Shown here one piece after another: positions 1-8,348 of a stretch of DNA of 37,717 nt. The stretch comes from an uncultured Paracoccaceae bacterium. Lineage in GTDB: Bacteria; Pseudomonadota; Alphaproteobacteria; Rhodobacterales; Rhodobacteraceae. The notes under the pieces were generated by a model that ran no database searches, was not told the DNA's origin, and saw only the letters and a list, made by a program, of their open reading frames with translations. The position numbers and the translations under genes were made by a program. Each line of letters opens with the position of its first letter. Within the stretch, counting starts at the first letter, position 1. The DNA lies in NCBI GenBank assembly GCA_937883775.1, contig CAKZXZ010000192.1:1-37717 (forward strand). Reading direction: 5' to 3'.

Positions 1-143
1 TCTTTGCCGTTCATGCGATACTTGAGCTGTCACAGCTTCAACCCAGTTGGCTTCATCAAACCAAACAGGCCTTCGAAATCTGATACCTTATAGGCTTTAT
101 CACGGGGCTTCAGGTTTCGGATTTGAATATCTGACAGTGGCAT
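1..143 (-). pseudogene. P4-type tyrosine integrase, 5' part, interrupted by an in-frame stop
   Basis: Minus-strand reading from ATG at 143 gives MPLSDIQIRNLKPRDKAYKV followed by SDFEGLFGLMKPTGLKL. This is the typical N-terminus (DUF4102 arm-binding domain) of P4-family integrases, which excise and integrate genomic islands at tRNA genes. The frame hits TGA at 32-30 after 37 codons and then continues as QLKYRMNGK to the window edge. In family members this place usually reads KLW-x-x-KYR-x-x-GK, so the stop falls where Trp (TGG) is expected: a single-base nonsense change. The catalytic domain, if present, lies outside the window. A ribosome site AAGGTGA lies about 14 bases upstream of the ATG. 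The gene reads away from the tRNA-Thr 3' end 166 bases off, the usual arrangement. A sequencing error in the TGA codon is the main alternative. Confidence 0.8.
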
Positions 144-176
144 CGCTGGGAATATCACCTTTCCAACTAAAGCCCG

Positions 177-209
177 ATACCCCCAGAAATACCCCTATAC
201 TGGGGGTAT
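177..209. repeat. Inverted repeat upstream of the integrase
   Basis: ATACCCCCAG at 177-186 and its exact reverse complement CTGGGGGTAT at 200-209 are separated by 13 bases; a related TACCCCT sits in the spacer. The repeat lies between the tRNA-Thr 3' end and the integrase start, where arm-type integrase or excisionase sites and the integrase promoter are normally found. The repeat is plain in the sequence; its role as a recombinase-binding or regulatory site is inferred from position only. Confidence 0.55.
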
Positions 210-309
210 TACTGCGGACACTACGAAACCGTGTCGGACAAAGGGCTATCGCAAAGACTTTCTAAACAAAGCCTTATTGGATGTCACCGGACTTCAGAAG
301 CTAGGAAAA

Positions 310-385
310 TGGTGCCCCCACACGGACTCGAACCGCGGACCTACTGATTACAAATCAGTTGCTCTACCAGCTGAGCTATAGGGGC
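310..385 (-). tRNA. tRNA-Thr (anticodon TGT)
   Basis: A 76-base cloverleaf on the minus strand. The acceptor stem GCCCCTA pairs with TGGGGGC, followed by discriminator A and an encoded CCA (312-310). The D arm carries AGCTGGTAGA, the anticodon stem CTGA/TCAG encloses the loop TTTGTAA (anticodon TGT, reading ACA), and the T arm holds GGTTCGAGTCC. The 3' end faces an integrase gene, so this tRNA is the likely attachment site (attB) of an integrative element extending left of the window. Confidence 0.97.
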
Positions 386-407
386 CATGTCCTGTGCGGA
401 CCCGCGC

Positions 408-437
408 GATATAGCAGTAGAGTTTTGCCAAGGGCAA
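408..437 (-). promoter_or_regulatory. Candidate sigma-70 promoter of tRNA-Thr
   Basis: On the minus strand, TTGCCC (437-432) and TATATC (413-408) are spaced 18 bases, and the -10 ends 22 bases before the tRNA 5' end. Each box matches four of six consensus positions. The -35 lies in a short palindrome (TTGCC AAG GGCAA, 425-437). No other promoter-like pair is as well placed. Confidence 0.4.
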
Positions 438-584
438 TGGGGTTTTCGTCCTGATGCATCGAAATAATCACACCGACCCTTGTTTGGCTTGATAGCAGCA
501 GTCGCCAAACTTTTACCTCATCCCCATATAGGCTAGAGCAAGGATTGTGACGCATGCCATGATCCAAGACCCAGAGGTCCCCTT

Positions 585-1814
585 ATGAGAGCCGAAATAG
601 AGCACATCGGGGCAAGACATGCGGCCCAGACCACCCAAGCATCTGGGATTTTGACGCTGAATGCAGGGTCATCCTCGCTGAAATTCGGGCTTTATCGTGA
701 CGCCGAAGAGCCTGCTATGCTGGTTCATGGCCAGATTGATGGCATCGGATTGCAAGCGCAGCTTGAACTTGCTCCGCGAAATGCCTCGGCGACAAAAACG
801 CCTGTCAACGTGCCGCACCAGGGCGCGGCTTTGGATGCGGTGTTGGACGCGTTGCAGCCTTATCTGAACGGCTTGACGATTGCGGGGGTCGGACACCGCA
901 TTGTGCACGGGGGCGCGGCGTTCTCTGCGCCCGCTGTCCTGACGCCCCAGGTGATTGACGCGCTCGCAGCGCTCAGCCCGATGGCGCCGTTGCATCAGCC
1001 GTCCAATCTGGCAGGGGTTGCGGCAGCGCAAGCGCGGTTTCCTAGCGCGGTGCAGATTGGTTGCTTTGATACCGCGTTTCACCGCGACCATCCTTGGGTG
1101 AATGACACGTTCGCCTTGCCGCGTGAATTCTACCGCGAAGGGGTGCGCCGCTATGGGTTTCATGGGCTAAGTTACGACTACATCACCGGTGTTGTCGCGC
1201 GGGACTATCCGGACCTTCACAAAGGAAAGCTGATCGTTGCACATCTGGGTAACGGCGCGTCGATGTGTGCGATCCGTAAAGGGCAGAGCGTGGGATCAAC
1301 CATGGGGTTTTCTGCACTGGATGGGTTGCCGATGGGCACGCGCTGCGGACAGATTGATCCCGGCGTGGTGCTTTACCTGATTGAACAAAAAGGCATGGCG
1401 CCCCATCAAGTCTTCCGACTGCTTTATGAACAAAGCGGCCTTTTGGGACTGTCTGGCGTTTCAAGCGATATGCGCACCTTACTGGCAGATCCAACCCGTC
1501 CGGCGATCGAGGCGATTGATTATTATGTCTTCCGCGCCCGACGGGAGATCGGCGCCTTATCCGCCGTGCTGTGTGGCGTGGACGGCATTGTCTTTTGCGG
1601 CGGGATCGGAGAGCACGCCGCCCCCATTCGGGAACGCATCTGTGACGGGCTGGGCTATCTGGGCATCGCGATTGACCCACAGGCCAACCAGCGCAATGCC
1701 CGAGAGATCAGCACAGGCGCAACGCGGGTCATGGTCATCCCGACCGATGAAGAACGCATCATCGCGCGCGCTGTGCAAAGAGCCCTAGCGGAGCGCGCTC
1801 AGCATCTGGGGTGA
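585..1814 (+). CDS. ackA: Acetate kinase
   Basis: Interconverts acetyl phosphate plus ADP with acetate plus ATP in the cytoplasm. The 409-residue chain carries the family blocks in order: LNAGSSSLKF (about 25-34), GHRIVHGG (103-110), FDTAFH with the catalytic Asp (161-166), YGFHGLSYDY (190-199), HLGNGASMCAI (220-230), DGLPMGTRCGQIDPG (246-260), SGLLGLSGVSSDMR (284-297), CGGIGEHA and a closing TDEERIIAR. The N-terminus is about 20 residues longer than usual; no better start with a ribosome site is seen, and GAGG lies roughly 10 bases before this ATG. No phosphotransacetylase or phosphoketolase gene is adjacent. The last 30 bases overlap the convergent transglycosylase gene. Propionate kinase is a close relative and cannot be excluded. 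Confidence 0.95.
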   Translation: MRAEIEHIGARHAAQTTQASGILTLNAGSSSLKFGLYRDAEEPAMLVHGQIDGIGLQAQLELAPRNASATKTPVNVPHQGAALDAVLDALQPYLNGLTIAGVGHRIVHGGAAFSAPAVLTPQVIDALAALSPMAPLHQPSNLAGVAAAQARFPSAVQIGCFDTAFHRDHPWVNDTFALPREFYREGVRRYGFHGLSYDYITGVVARDYPDLHKGKLIVAHLGNGASMCAIRKGQSVGSTMGFSALDGLPMGTRCGQIDPGVVLYLIEQKGMAPHQVFRLLYEQSGLLGLSGVSSDMRTLLADPTRPAIEAIDYYVFRARREIGALSAVLCGVDGIVFCGGIGEHAAPIRERICDGLGYLGIAIDPQANQRNAREISTGATRVMVIPTDEERIIARAVQRALAERAQHLG

Positions 1815-2924
1815 GGGCGTGCCTGTAACGGATAGCCCTTGGCTGGCCTGATAGGCCTTGATCGCCGAAGTGGTATTGGCCCCGATCACGCCATCGGCCC
1901 CTTGAGTGTCAAAACCCCGTGCTGTCAGACGCTGTTGCAAAGCGATCCGGTCATCCTTGGTCAGCCCGTTTGCGTCCGGCGGGAAGCTGCCCCGCAGCGG
2001 TCCGGCGCCACCGATCCGGTCCGCCAGATGACCCACGCCAATCGCATAGGCATCTGAGTTATTATAGCGCTTGATGACCCGGAAATTGCTGGTCGTGGCG
2101 AAACGCGGACCGCCTGCTTGGGGCTGCAACACCCCGCCAGAGGCGACACCGGTCACCTCGCGACCCCAACCCAGACCGCGGGTCCATCCATTACGTTGCA
2201 GGTAGGCCGCTGTCGAGGCCAGCGCATCGCTGGGGTCTTCTGACCAGATATCGCGACGGCCGTCGCCTGTGAAGTCTACGGCAAACTCCTGATATGAGGT
2301 CGGGATGAACTGCGTATGGCCCATGGCTCCTGCCCAGCTTCCGGTCATCTGTGATGCTGGGATGTCGCCGTTCTGGATAATCCGCAGCGCCGCAATCAAT
2401 TGACGTTCGAAAAACGCACCCCGTCGTCCGTCATAGGCCAAGGTTGACGTAGCCGAAATCACAGGGACATTGCCGCGCCGTGCACCGTAAAAGCTCTCAA
2501 GCCCCCATATGGCGGTAATGATTTCGGGATCGACGCCATAGCGCGCGGTCAACGCGTTCAGGGTGCTGCGATGCTTTGCGAACGCTGCGCGACCCTTTGC
2601 GATCCGCTCGTCCGAGGCAGCAATGGCAAGGTAGTCTTCCAGACTGCGGCTGAACTCGGTCTGGTTTCGGTCACGGCGCACGACACCTGGTAGATAGCCC
2701 GTCCCGCGAAAGGCCGCATTCAGCGTTGCCTGCGAAATTCCCTGCTGGGCTGCACGGGTACGAAATGCAGCAACCCATGCATCATAATTGGCGTTTGGAA
2801 CGGGCTGCAAATCAGCAGGGAGCGCACTGCTGGACCGCGCCGTTACAGGTGGGGGTGTGACCCCGCCACAGGCTGAAAGACCCAGTGTAGCCAATCCAAT
2901 TCCGAATGTCCGTCGCGATAACAT
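1785..2924 (-). CDS. Lytic murein transglycosylase (MltB type) with peptidoglycan-binding domain
   Basis: Cleaves the MurNAc-GlcNAc bond of peptidoglycan with formation of 1,6-anhydro-MurNAc. The 379-residue product begins with a lipoprotein signal (lipobox LSAC, Cys19), implying membrane anchoring. The SLT_2/MltB core spans about 45-305 and includes AIWGLESFYG with the catalytic Glu (about 143), GSWAGAMGHTQFIPTSYQEF (196-214) and the DFTGDGRRDIW calcium-loop-like stretch (217-227). A PG_binding_1 domain occupies roughly 317-379 (GADGVIGANTTSAIKAYQ). Its start codon lies 190 bases from, and divergent to, a peptide-type ABC importer. Its 3' end overlaps ackA by 30 bases, so no room exists for a terminator between the two genes. 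Confidence 0.93.
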   Translation of the reverse strand: MLSRRTFGIGLATLGLSACGGVTPPPVTARSSSALPADLQPVPNANYDAWVAAFRTRAAQQGISQATLNAAFRGTGYLPGVVRRDRNQTEFSRSLEDYLAIAASDERIAKGRAAFAKHRSTLNALTARYGVDPEIITAIWGLESFYGARRGNVPVISATSTLAYDGRRGAFFERQLIAALRIIQNGDIPASQMTGSWAGAMGHTQFIPTSYQEFAVDFTGDGRRDIWSEDPSDALASTAAYLQRNGWTRGLGWGREVTGVASGGVLQPQAGGPRFATTSNFRVIKRYNNSDAYAIGVGHLADRIGGAGPLRGSFPPDANGLTKDDRIALQQRLTARGFDTQGADGVIGANTTSAIKAYQASQGLSVTGTPSPQMLSALR

Positions 2925-3113
2925 ACCCTGCCCTTTTTGTTGATTTGGCGATCCACGGATGACAGCCTAGCTGATCCAACCCGAGGTGCAATGAGGTGTC
3001 ACAGCCAGCGATCACAACCAGTTGAATGTCTGTGCGAAATGCAAGCAGGGCTTGACCTCCGCAGCCTACCGCGCAGGGTGGGATGGCTCAATATCACCGG
3101 GAGGGTGGCCCCT

Positions 3114-4691
3114 ATGAACTATTCCCTGAAATCTTCCGCGCTTGTCTGCATGACGGTTCTGCTGTCCAGCACCGCGCTCTCTGCAGAGACGTTTCGTTGG
3201 GCGTCCACGACGGATCCGCAAACGATGGACCCCCATGCCGTGAACTCGGCCCCGGTTTTGTCTTTTATGAACAACATCTACGAAGGTCTGGTGCGTCGCG
3301 GCAAGGATATGTCGATTGAGCCGTCGCTGGCTACATCGTGGGAACCGCTTGAGGGCGAAAACGGCTGGCGGTTCACGCTGCGCGAAGGGGTGACGTTTCA
3401 GGATGGATCGGCTTTCACCTCAGAGGACGTGATGTTCAGCTATCAGCGTGCCTCGAATGAGGCGGCGGACGTGCGTTCGTGGTTCGCGCCTGTTGCGGAC
3501 GTTCGCGTGGTCGATGACTTCACGATTGATTTCGTGACCACCGCACCGAACCCGCTCTTCCCCGACAGCATCGCCAACTTCATGATCCTCGACAAAGACT
3601 GGGCCGAGGGCAATGACGCCGCCCTGCCCGCCCGCGATGCCGAAAACTTTGCCACGATGAACGTAAACGGCACCGGCCCTTTCACGCTGGCCAGCCGTGA
3701 TCCGGGTGTGCGCACGGTGCTGACCCCGCACGAAGGTTGGTGGGGCGAGGCTGAGCATAACGTGACCGAGGCCATCTTCACGCCGATTGGCAACTCCGCT
3801 ACGGGTTTGGCCGCGTTGCTGTCCGGCGAAATCGACTTCATCCAACCGATCCCCTTGCAGGACGTCGCACAGGTTGAAGAACGCGATGGCTTCAAAGTGC
3901 TGGAGGGTGAAGAAACCCGCGTCATCATGTTCGGCTTTGGCCACGAGCATGAAACTCTGCTGTATTCCAACGATGTCACCGACGCGAACCCGTTCACCGA
4001 TCCGAATGTGCGTCTGGCCGCTGCTCATGCGTTGGATATCGCGTCGATCAATCGCGTGCTCTTCCGCGGCAAGATCCAGCCCGCCAGCCAACTCGTTCCT
4101 GCGGGCATCTCGGGCTATTCCGAAGCCAACAGCGACCGCCCCGAGTATAACCCCGACCGTGCCCGCGAATTGCTGGCTGAGGCGGGCTATCCCGATGGGT
4201 TCAGCTTTGGCCTGAAATGCACCAATGACCGCTACATCAACGACGAAGCGCTCTGCCGCGCGGCCGCCTCCATGTTCGCGGCCGTCGGTCTGAACGCGGA
4301 ACTCAGCACCGGCCCCGTGCGCGATTACTGGCCCCAGCTGCGCGAGGATGACTTCGATATGTATCTGCTCGGCTGGTCGCCCGGCACGTTCGATATGGAG
4401 CATCCGATCCGCTTCCTGATGCATTCACAGGATGACGAAAAGAAGCTGGGGTCATGGAACTTCGGCAACTACTCGAATGCACGTGTGGACGAGCTTTTGC
4501 CGATGATCCAGCAAGAGATCGACCCCGCCGCCCGGCAGGCACTGATCGACGAGGTTGTGGCAATTACGCAGGAAGAGGTCGCCTATATCCCGCTTTATAC
4601 CCAGCCGCTCATCTGGGCCGCGAAGGACAATGTGGACCTAACTCAGCGGGCGGATAATTTCTTCCTGCTGCGCTGGGTCACGGTCAACTAA
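3114..4691 (+). CDS. Peptide-type ABC transporter, substrate-binding protein (SBP_bac_5)
   Basis: Periplasmic ligand-binding component, 525 residues. The chosen ATG is preceded by GGGAGGGTGG and is followed directly by a Sec signal ending near ALSAE (about residue 23); an upstream in-frame start at 2937 would bury that signal and is rejected. The mature protein has the family-5 layout: early TDPQTMDPH motif, NNIYEGLVR, a long central part with GTGPF, and late YNPDRARELLAEAGYPDG. Such proteins bind oligopeptides, dipeptides, nickel or some glycosides; the sequence does not decide which. It is the first gene of an operon with two permeases and a fused ATPase, 23 bases before the first permease. 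Confidence 0.93.
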   Translation: MNYSLKSSALVCMTVLLSSTALSAETFRWASTTDPQTMDPHAVNSAPVLSFMNNIYEGLVRRGKDMSIEPSLATSWEPLEGENGWRFTLREGVTFQDGSAFTSEDVMFSYQRASNEAADVRSWFAPVADVRVVDDFTIDFVTTAPNPLFPDSIANFMILDKDWAEGNDAALPARDAENFATMNVNGTGPFTLASRDPGVRTVLTPHEGWWGEAEHNVTEAIFTPIGNSATGLAALLSGEIDFIQPIPLQDVAQVEERDGFKVLEGEETRVIMFGFGHEHETLLYSNDVTDANPFTDPNVRLAAAHALDIASINRVLFRGKIQPASQLVPAGISGYSEANSDRPEYNPDRARELLAEAGYPDGFSFGLKCTNDRYINDEALCRAAASMFAAVGLNAELSTGPVRDYWPQLREDDFDMYLLGWSPGTFDMEHPIRFLMHSQDDEKKLGSWNFGNYSNARVDELLPMIQQEIDPAARQALIDEVVAITQEEVAYIPLYTQPLIWAAKDNVDLTQRADNFFLLRWVTVN

Positions 4692-4714
4692 GCGAGCGTT
4701 AAAGACAAAAGGCG

Positions 4715-5689
4715 ATGGCATATTTCATTCTCAAACGGCTGATCCAGTCGGTCTTTGTGATGCTTGCCGTCGCCTTCCTTGCCTTTTCGCTGTTTCGTTT
4801 TGTTGGTGATCCGATCACGCAGATGACAGGGGTCGAGACCTCGGTCGCGGATCAGGAACGCTTGCGCGAAGAGCTGGGCCTAAACGACCCCTTCATTACA
4901 CAATTCGTCCGATTCACCGGTGACATGCTGCAAGGTGATTTCGGCTTTTCCTACCGGACACGACAGCCCGTGGCCGAGATGATTGCGGACCGTATTCCCG
5001 CCACTTTGGAGCTTGGCATTGTCGCCTTGCTTATCTCGCTGATCGTTGGCGTTCCAGCGGGTGTTTACACCGCGCTCAGGCCGAGGGGGGTGGTCAGTCA
5101 AACGATCCTGATGACGACGTTGATCGGGGTGTCCGTCCCGACCTTTGTCATCGGGATCATGCTGATCTTCCTGTTCGGTGTGCAGCTTGGCTGGCTACCC
5201 ACATTCGGTCGTGGCGGGACCGTACAGATCGGCGGCTGGGAAAGCTCTTTCTTCACCGTAGACGGCTGGCGTGCGCTAATCCTGCCGGCGATTACGCTGG
5301 GCGTTTACCAACTGACGCTCACGATGCGGCTGGTGCGGGCCGAGATGATGGAGGTCATGCGCTCGGACTACATCCGTTTCGCGACCGCACGCGGTGTGCC
5401 GATGCGCAGGCTCTACTTCAAGCACGCGCTGGCCAATACGATGATCCCGGTCATCACGATCATTGGCCTGCAATTTGGCGGGGTGATCGCCTTTTCCATC
5501 GTGACGGAAAGTGTTTTTCAGTGGCCGGGCATGGGGCTTTTATTTCTTGAGTCCATCCGTTTCGTCGACATCCCCGTTATGGGTGTCTACCTCGTCGTGA
5601 TCGCGTTTTTCTTTGTGCTGGTGAATCTAATCGTCGACATGCTGTATGTCGCCATCGACCCGCGTTTGCGGGTGAAAGACGCAGCATGA
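4715..5689 (+). CDS. Peptide-type ABC transporter permease (DppB/OppB family)
   Basis: Inner-membrane subunit of the importer, 324 residues with about six membrane segments. The N-terminal TM segment and FSLFRFVGDP, the periplasmic LGLNDPFITQF region and GDFGFSYRTRQPV are characteristic of DppB-like proteins. The EAA loop that docks onto the ATPase is near YIRFATARGVPMRRLYFKHA (about 226-245). AAAGG precedes the ATG. The stop overlaps the next permease by four bases (ATGA), indicating translational coupling. The transported substrate is unknown. Confidence 0.93.
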   Translation: MAYFILKRLIQSVFVMLAVAFLAFSLFRFVGDPITQMTGVETSVADQERLREELGLNDPFITQFVRFTGDMLQGDFGFSYRTRQPVAEMIADRIPATLELGIVALLISLIVGVPAGVYTALRPRGVVSQTILMTTLIGVSVPTFVIGIMLIFLFGVQLGWLPTFGRGGTVQIGGWESSFFTVDGWRALILPAITLGVYQLTLTMRLVRAEMMEVMRSDYIRFATARGVPMRRLYFKHALANTMIPVITIIGLQFGGVIAFSIVTESVFQWPGMGLLFLESIRFVDIPVMGVYLVVIAFFFVLVNLIVDMLYVAIDPRLRVKDAA

Positions 5690-6591
5690 TCGCGCTATTG
5701 AAACGCAATGAAGCGGTCTGGCTTTTCGTGCACTCGCCAGCTGCGATCATAGCGGCTGTGGTTGCAATCGCGATCATCCTTGGAGCGGCCTTCGCCCCGT
5801 GGGTCGCGCTGGTCGATCCTTATGATCTAAGCTCGTTCAGCCTGTTTGACGGCCTTTTGCCGCCTGTATGGGAGGACGGCGCCAACCCCAAATACCTGCT
5901 CGGAACGGACGATCAGGGGCGCGATATGATCTCCTCGATCCTTTATGGTGCGCGGCTTTCGTTATTCATCGGTTTGGCCGCGATGACAATCGCCACGGTC
6001 TTGGGCGTGTCGCTTGGCCTTGCGGCGGGCTATTATGGTGGGCGCTTTGACGCCATCGTCATGCGGATTGCGGATGTGCAACTGGCACTGCCTGCGATCC
6101 TGACGGCGCTTCTGATCGACGGTATCGCGCGCGGACTTCTGCCTGCCGATATCCAGCAGGAGCTGCGTGTCTGGGTGCTGACCCTCGCCATCGCGCTGTC
6201 GCTTTGGGTGAACTTTGCACGCACCGCCCGCGCCTCGACGCTGGTCCAGATGAACAAGGATTATGTGCAGGCCGCGATCATGATGGGCCAGCGTCCGATC
6301 CGGATCATGTTTGTGCATATCTTCCCCAACATCCTTGGACCTTTGTTGGTCATCATGACCGTCGATCTGGCCTCTGCAATCCTGTTGGAGGCGACGCTGT
6401 CTTTCCTAGGCATCGGCCTGCCTGCGGATAGTCCGTCGCTGGGCACGCTAATCCGCATCGGCATGCAATTTCTACTGTCGGGCGAATGGTGGATCCTGTG
6501 GATCCCGACGCTGTTTCTTGTCGCGCTTGTCGTGTCAATCAATGTGCTTGGAGACTTTCTGCGCGACGTTTTCAACCCGAGGCTCCGCTGA
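5686..6591 (+). CDS. Peptide-type ABC transporter permease (DppC/OppC family)
   Basis: Second membrane subunit, 301 residues. It shows the DppC hallmarks: a TM segment near the N-terminus, LLGTDDQGRDMISSILYGAR (about 69-88), the AAGYYGGRFD turn, and an EAA loop around YVQAAIMMGQRPIRIMFVHI (about 192-211) followed by EATLSFLGIGLP. It would pair with the preceding DppB-like subunit. Its ATG lies inside the end of that gene (ATGA), and its stop overlaps the ATPase start (TGATG), so the three genes are coupled. Confidence 0.93.
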   Translation: MIALLKRNEAVWLFVHSPAAIIAAVVAIAIILGAAFAPWVALVDPYDLSSFSLFDGLLPPVWEDGANPKYLLGTDDQGRDMISSILYGARLSLFIGLAAMTIATVLGVSLGLAAGYYGGRFDAIVMRIADVQLALPAILTALLIDGIARGLLPADIQQELRVWVLTLAIALSLWVNFARTARASTLVQMNKDYVQAAIMMGQRPIRIMFVHIFPNILGPLLVIMTVDLASAILLEATLSFLGIGLPADSPSLGTLIRIGMQFLLSGEWWILWIPTLFLVALVVSINVLGDFLRDVFNPRLR

Positions 6592-8285
6592 TGCTGACGA
6601 TCAAGGATCTTTCCGTAAAGTTCCCCTCGCGCTTTGGCGACGTGACCGCAATTGAAGATGTCGACTTAAAGATCCGCCCCGGCGAAATCCACGGGCTTGT
6701 CGGCGAAAGCGGTGCCGGGAAATCAACCGTTGGGGCCGCTGTGATCGGCCTCATCTCGACCCCCGGCTACATCGCGAAGGGAGAGATCACACTGGGCGAC
6801 ACGGACCTGCGCGCACTGACGCCAGAGCAAGCCCATGCCGTTCGCGGCGACCGCATTTCGATGATCTTTCAGGATCCGCAAACCAGCCTGAACCCGCTGA
6901 TGACGGTCGAGGATCAGTTGATCGAGACGATCCAGACCCATTCTGCTGTAAGCTACGCAGAGGCTCAAAACCGCGCCGTCGATCTACTGGAGGAGATCGG
7001 GATCAAGAACGCTGCAGAGCGCATCAAGTCCTACCCACACCAGTTTTCAGGAGGGATGCGCCAACGCGTGGTAATTGCCTTGGCGCTTTGCACAGACCCC
7101 GAGCTGATTATCGCGGATGAGCCGACCACGGCGCTGGATGTCGCGGTCCAGCAACAGGTCCTGGACCTGCTGCGCGATCTGGCGGATCGGCGTAACATCG
7201 CCTTTCTGCTTATCACGCACGACATTGGCGTGATTGCCCAGATCGCCGACCGTGTCACGGTCATGCGCAATGGCAAAACTCTGGAAAGCGGTGAGACGGC
7301 ACAGGTGCTGGGTCACCCACAACACCCCTACACCGTTGCTCTGATGGATGCGGTACCACCGCTCGACCATAAAATTCCACGTTTCCGCTTACCTGTGGAA
7401 GACGACATTGCTGTGCAAAGCAAAACGAAGGGGGCCGATGCAAAAGCTTGGCTGCTGGCGGGCGAGCAGACTGCGCCAACGGGCCTTTCGGTCAATAACC
7501 TGACCATGCGCTTTCGCGGCACACGGACGTCGCTTTGGCAAAAGCCTGATAGTTTCACTGCGCTTGATGACGTCAGCTTCACCGTTCGGCCCGGCACGAT
7601 TATGGGGCTTGTTGGGGAAAGCGGCTCGGGCAAATCAACCCTCGCTAGGGTGCTGACCGGACTGCTGCACCCGTCTGCAGGCGAAATGACCTTGGGCGAT
7701 GCGAATCTGCCCCCCGCCAAGCAACGCAGCCGCCACCATCCCTCTCGCCGTTTGATGCAGATGGTGTTTCAAGACCCTTACTCCAGCCTGAACGCACGCC
7801 ACAAGATCGGCGCTATCCTGGCCGAGCCGCTTTGGCTTTATGGTTTGGTCAATGACGCCAAGCAACGCCGGGCGCTGGCCATGGCGATGCTTGATCTCGT
7901 GGGCATGCCTGCCGATTCCATCGACAAATATCCGCATCAATTCTCAGGCGGACAGCGTCAGCGTATCGCTGTCGCCCGCGCCATCCTTGCGCGCCCCAAA
8001 TTCCTGATCTGCGACGAGCCCACCTCGGCGCTTGATGTGTCGATCCAGGCGCAGGTGCTCAACCTGCTTAAAGACCTGCAAGCCACGTTTGGGCTCACCA
8101 TCCTTTTTATCACGCACAACATGTCCGTTGCCCGCCAGATGGCCGATGACATGATCGTTCTGCGCAATGGCAAAATCGAAGAGACAGGCCCATCCGAGGC
8201 GCTTTTTTCGAAACCAGCAGCGCCCTACACGCGCACGCTGCTTAAGCTGACGCCGAAAATGCCACCGGAATGGCGGACGGCTTAA
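6591..8285 (+). CDS. Fused dual ATPase of peptide-type ABC transporter (DppD-DppF fusion)
   Basis: Energises import; 564 residues with two complete nucleotide-binding domains in one chain. Domain 1: Walker A GESGAGKST (38-46), signature FSGGMRQR (152-159), Walker B LIIADEP (172-178), switch His in LLITHD. Domain 2: Walker A GESGSGKST (342-350), signature FSGGQRQR (451-458), Walker B FLICDEP (471-477), and LFITHN. The oligopeptide-family C-terminal element (HPQHPYTVALMDAVP) follows domain 1 and a similar APYTRTLLKLTP follows domain 2. In many bacteria the two halves are separate genes; YejF/GsiA-type fusions are known. The start is the ATG in the TGATG junction with the preceding permease; a longer in-frame extension upstream lies inside that gene. 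Confidence 0.94.
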   Translation: MLTIKDLSVKFPSRFGDVTAIEDVDLKIRPGEIHGLVGESGAGKSTVGAAVIGLISTPGYIAKGEITLGDTDLRALTPEQAHAVRGDRISMIFQDPQTSLNPLMTVEDQLIETIQTHSAVSYAEAQNRAVDLLEEIGIKNAAERIKSYPHQFSGGMRQRVVIALALCTDPELIIADEPTTALDVAVQQQVLDLLRDLADRRNIAFLLITHDIGVIAQIADRVTVMRNGKTLESGETAQVLGHPQHPYTVALMDAVPPLDHKIPRFRLPVEDDIAVQSKTKGADAKAWLLAGEQTAPTGLSVNNLTMRFRGTRTSLWQKPDSFTALDDVSFTVRPGTIMGLVGESGSGKSTLARVLTGLLHPSAGEMTLGDANLPPAKQRSRHHPSRRLMQMVFQDPYSSLNARHKIGAILAEPLWLYGLVNDAKQRRALAMAMLDLVGMPADSIDKYPHQFSGGQRQRIAVARAILARPKFLICDEPTSALDVSIQAQVLNLLKDLQATFGLTILFITHNMSVARQMADDMIVLRNGKIEETGPSEALFSKPAAPYTRTLLKLTPKMPPEWRTA

Positions 8286-8348
8286 TGCTAGGTTTGCATT
8301 AACAAACTGAAAGCGCGCAAAGCCCGACACGGCCTGTCGCATCAAAGC

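Noticed and set aside
47-265. 72-codon plus-strand frame near the left edge
   Set aside because: It is antisense to the integrase start and leader and shows no family features.
2937-3113. 59-residue N-terminal extension of the peptide-binding protein
   Set aside because: A Sec signal and a good ribosome site are found at ATG 3114; the extension would block export.
8286-8348. CGACA/TGTCG inverted repeat between the fused ATPase and HAD genes as a terminator
   Set aside because: The stem is only five bases long and no T-tract follows on either strand.
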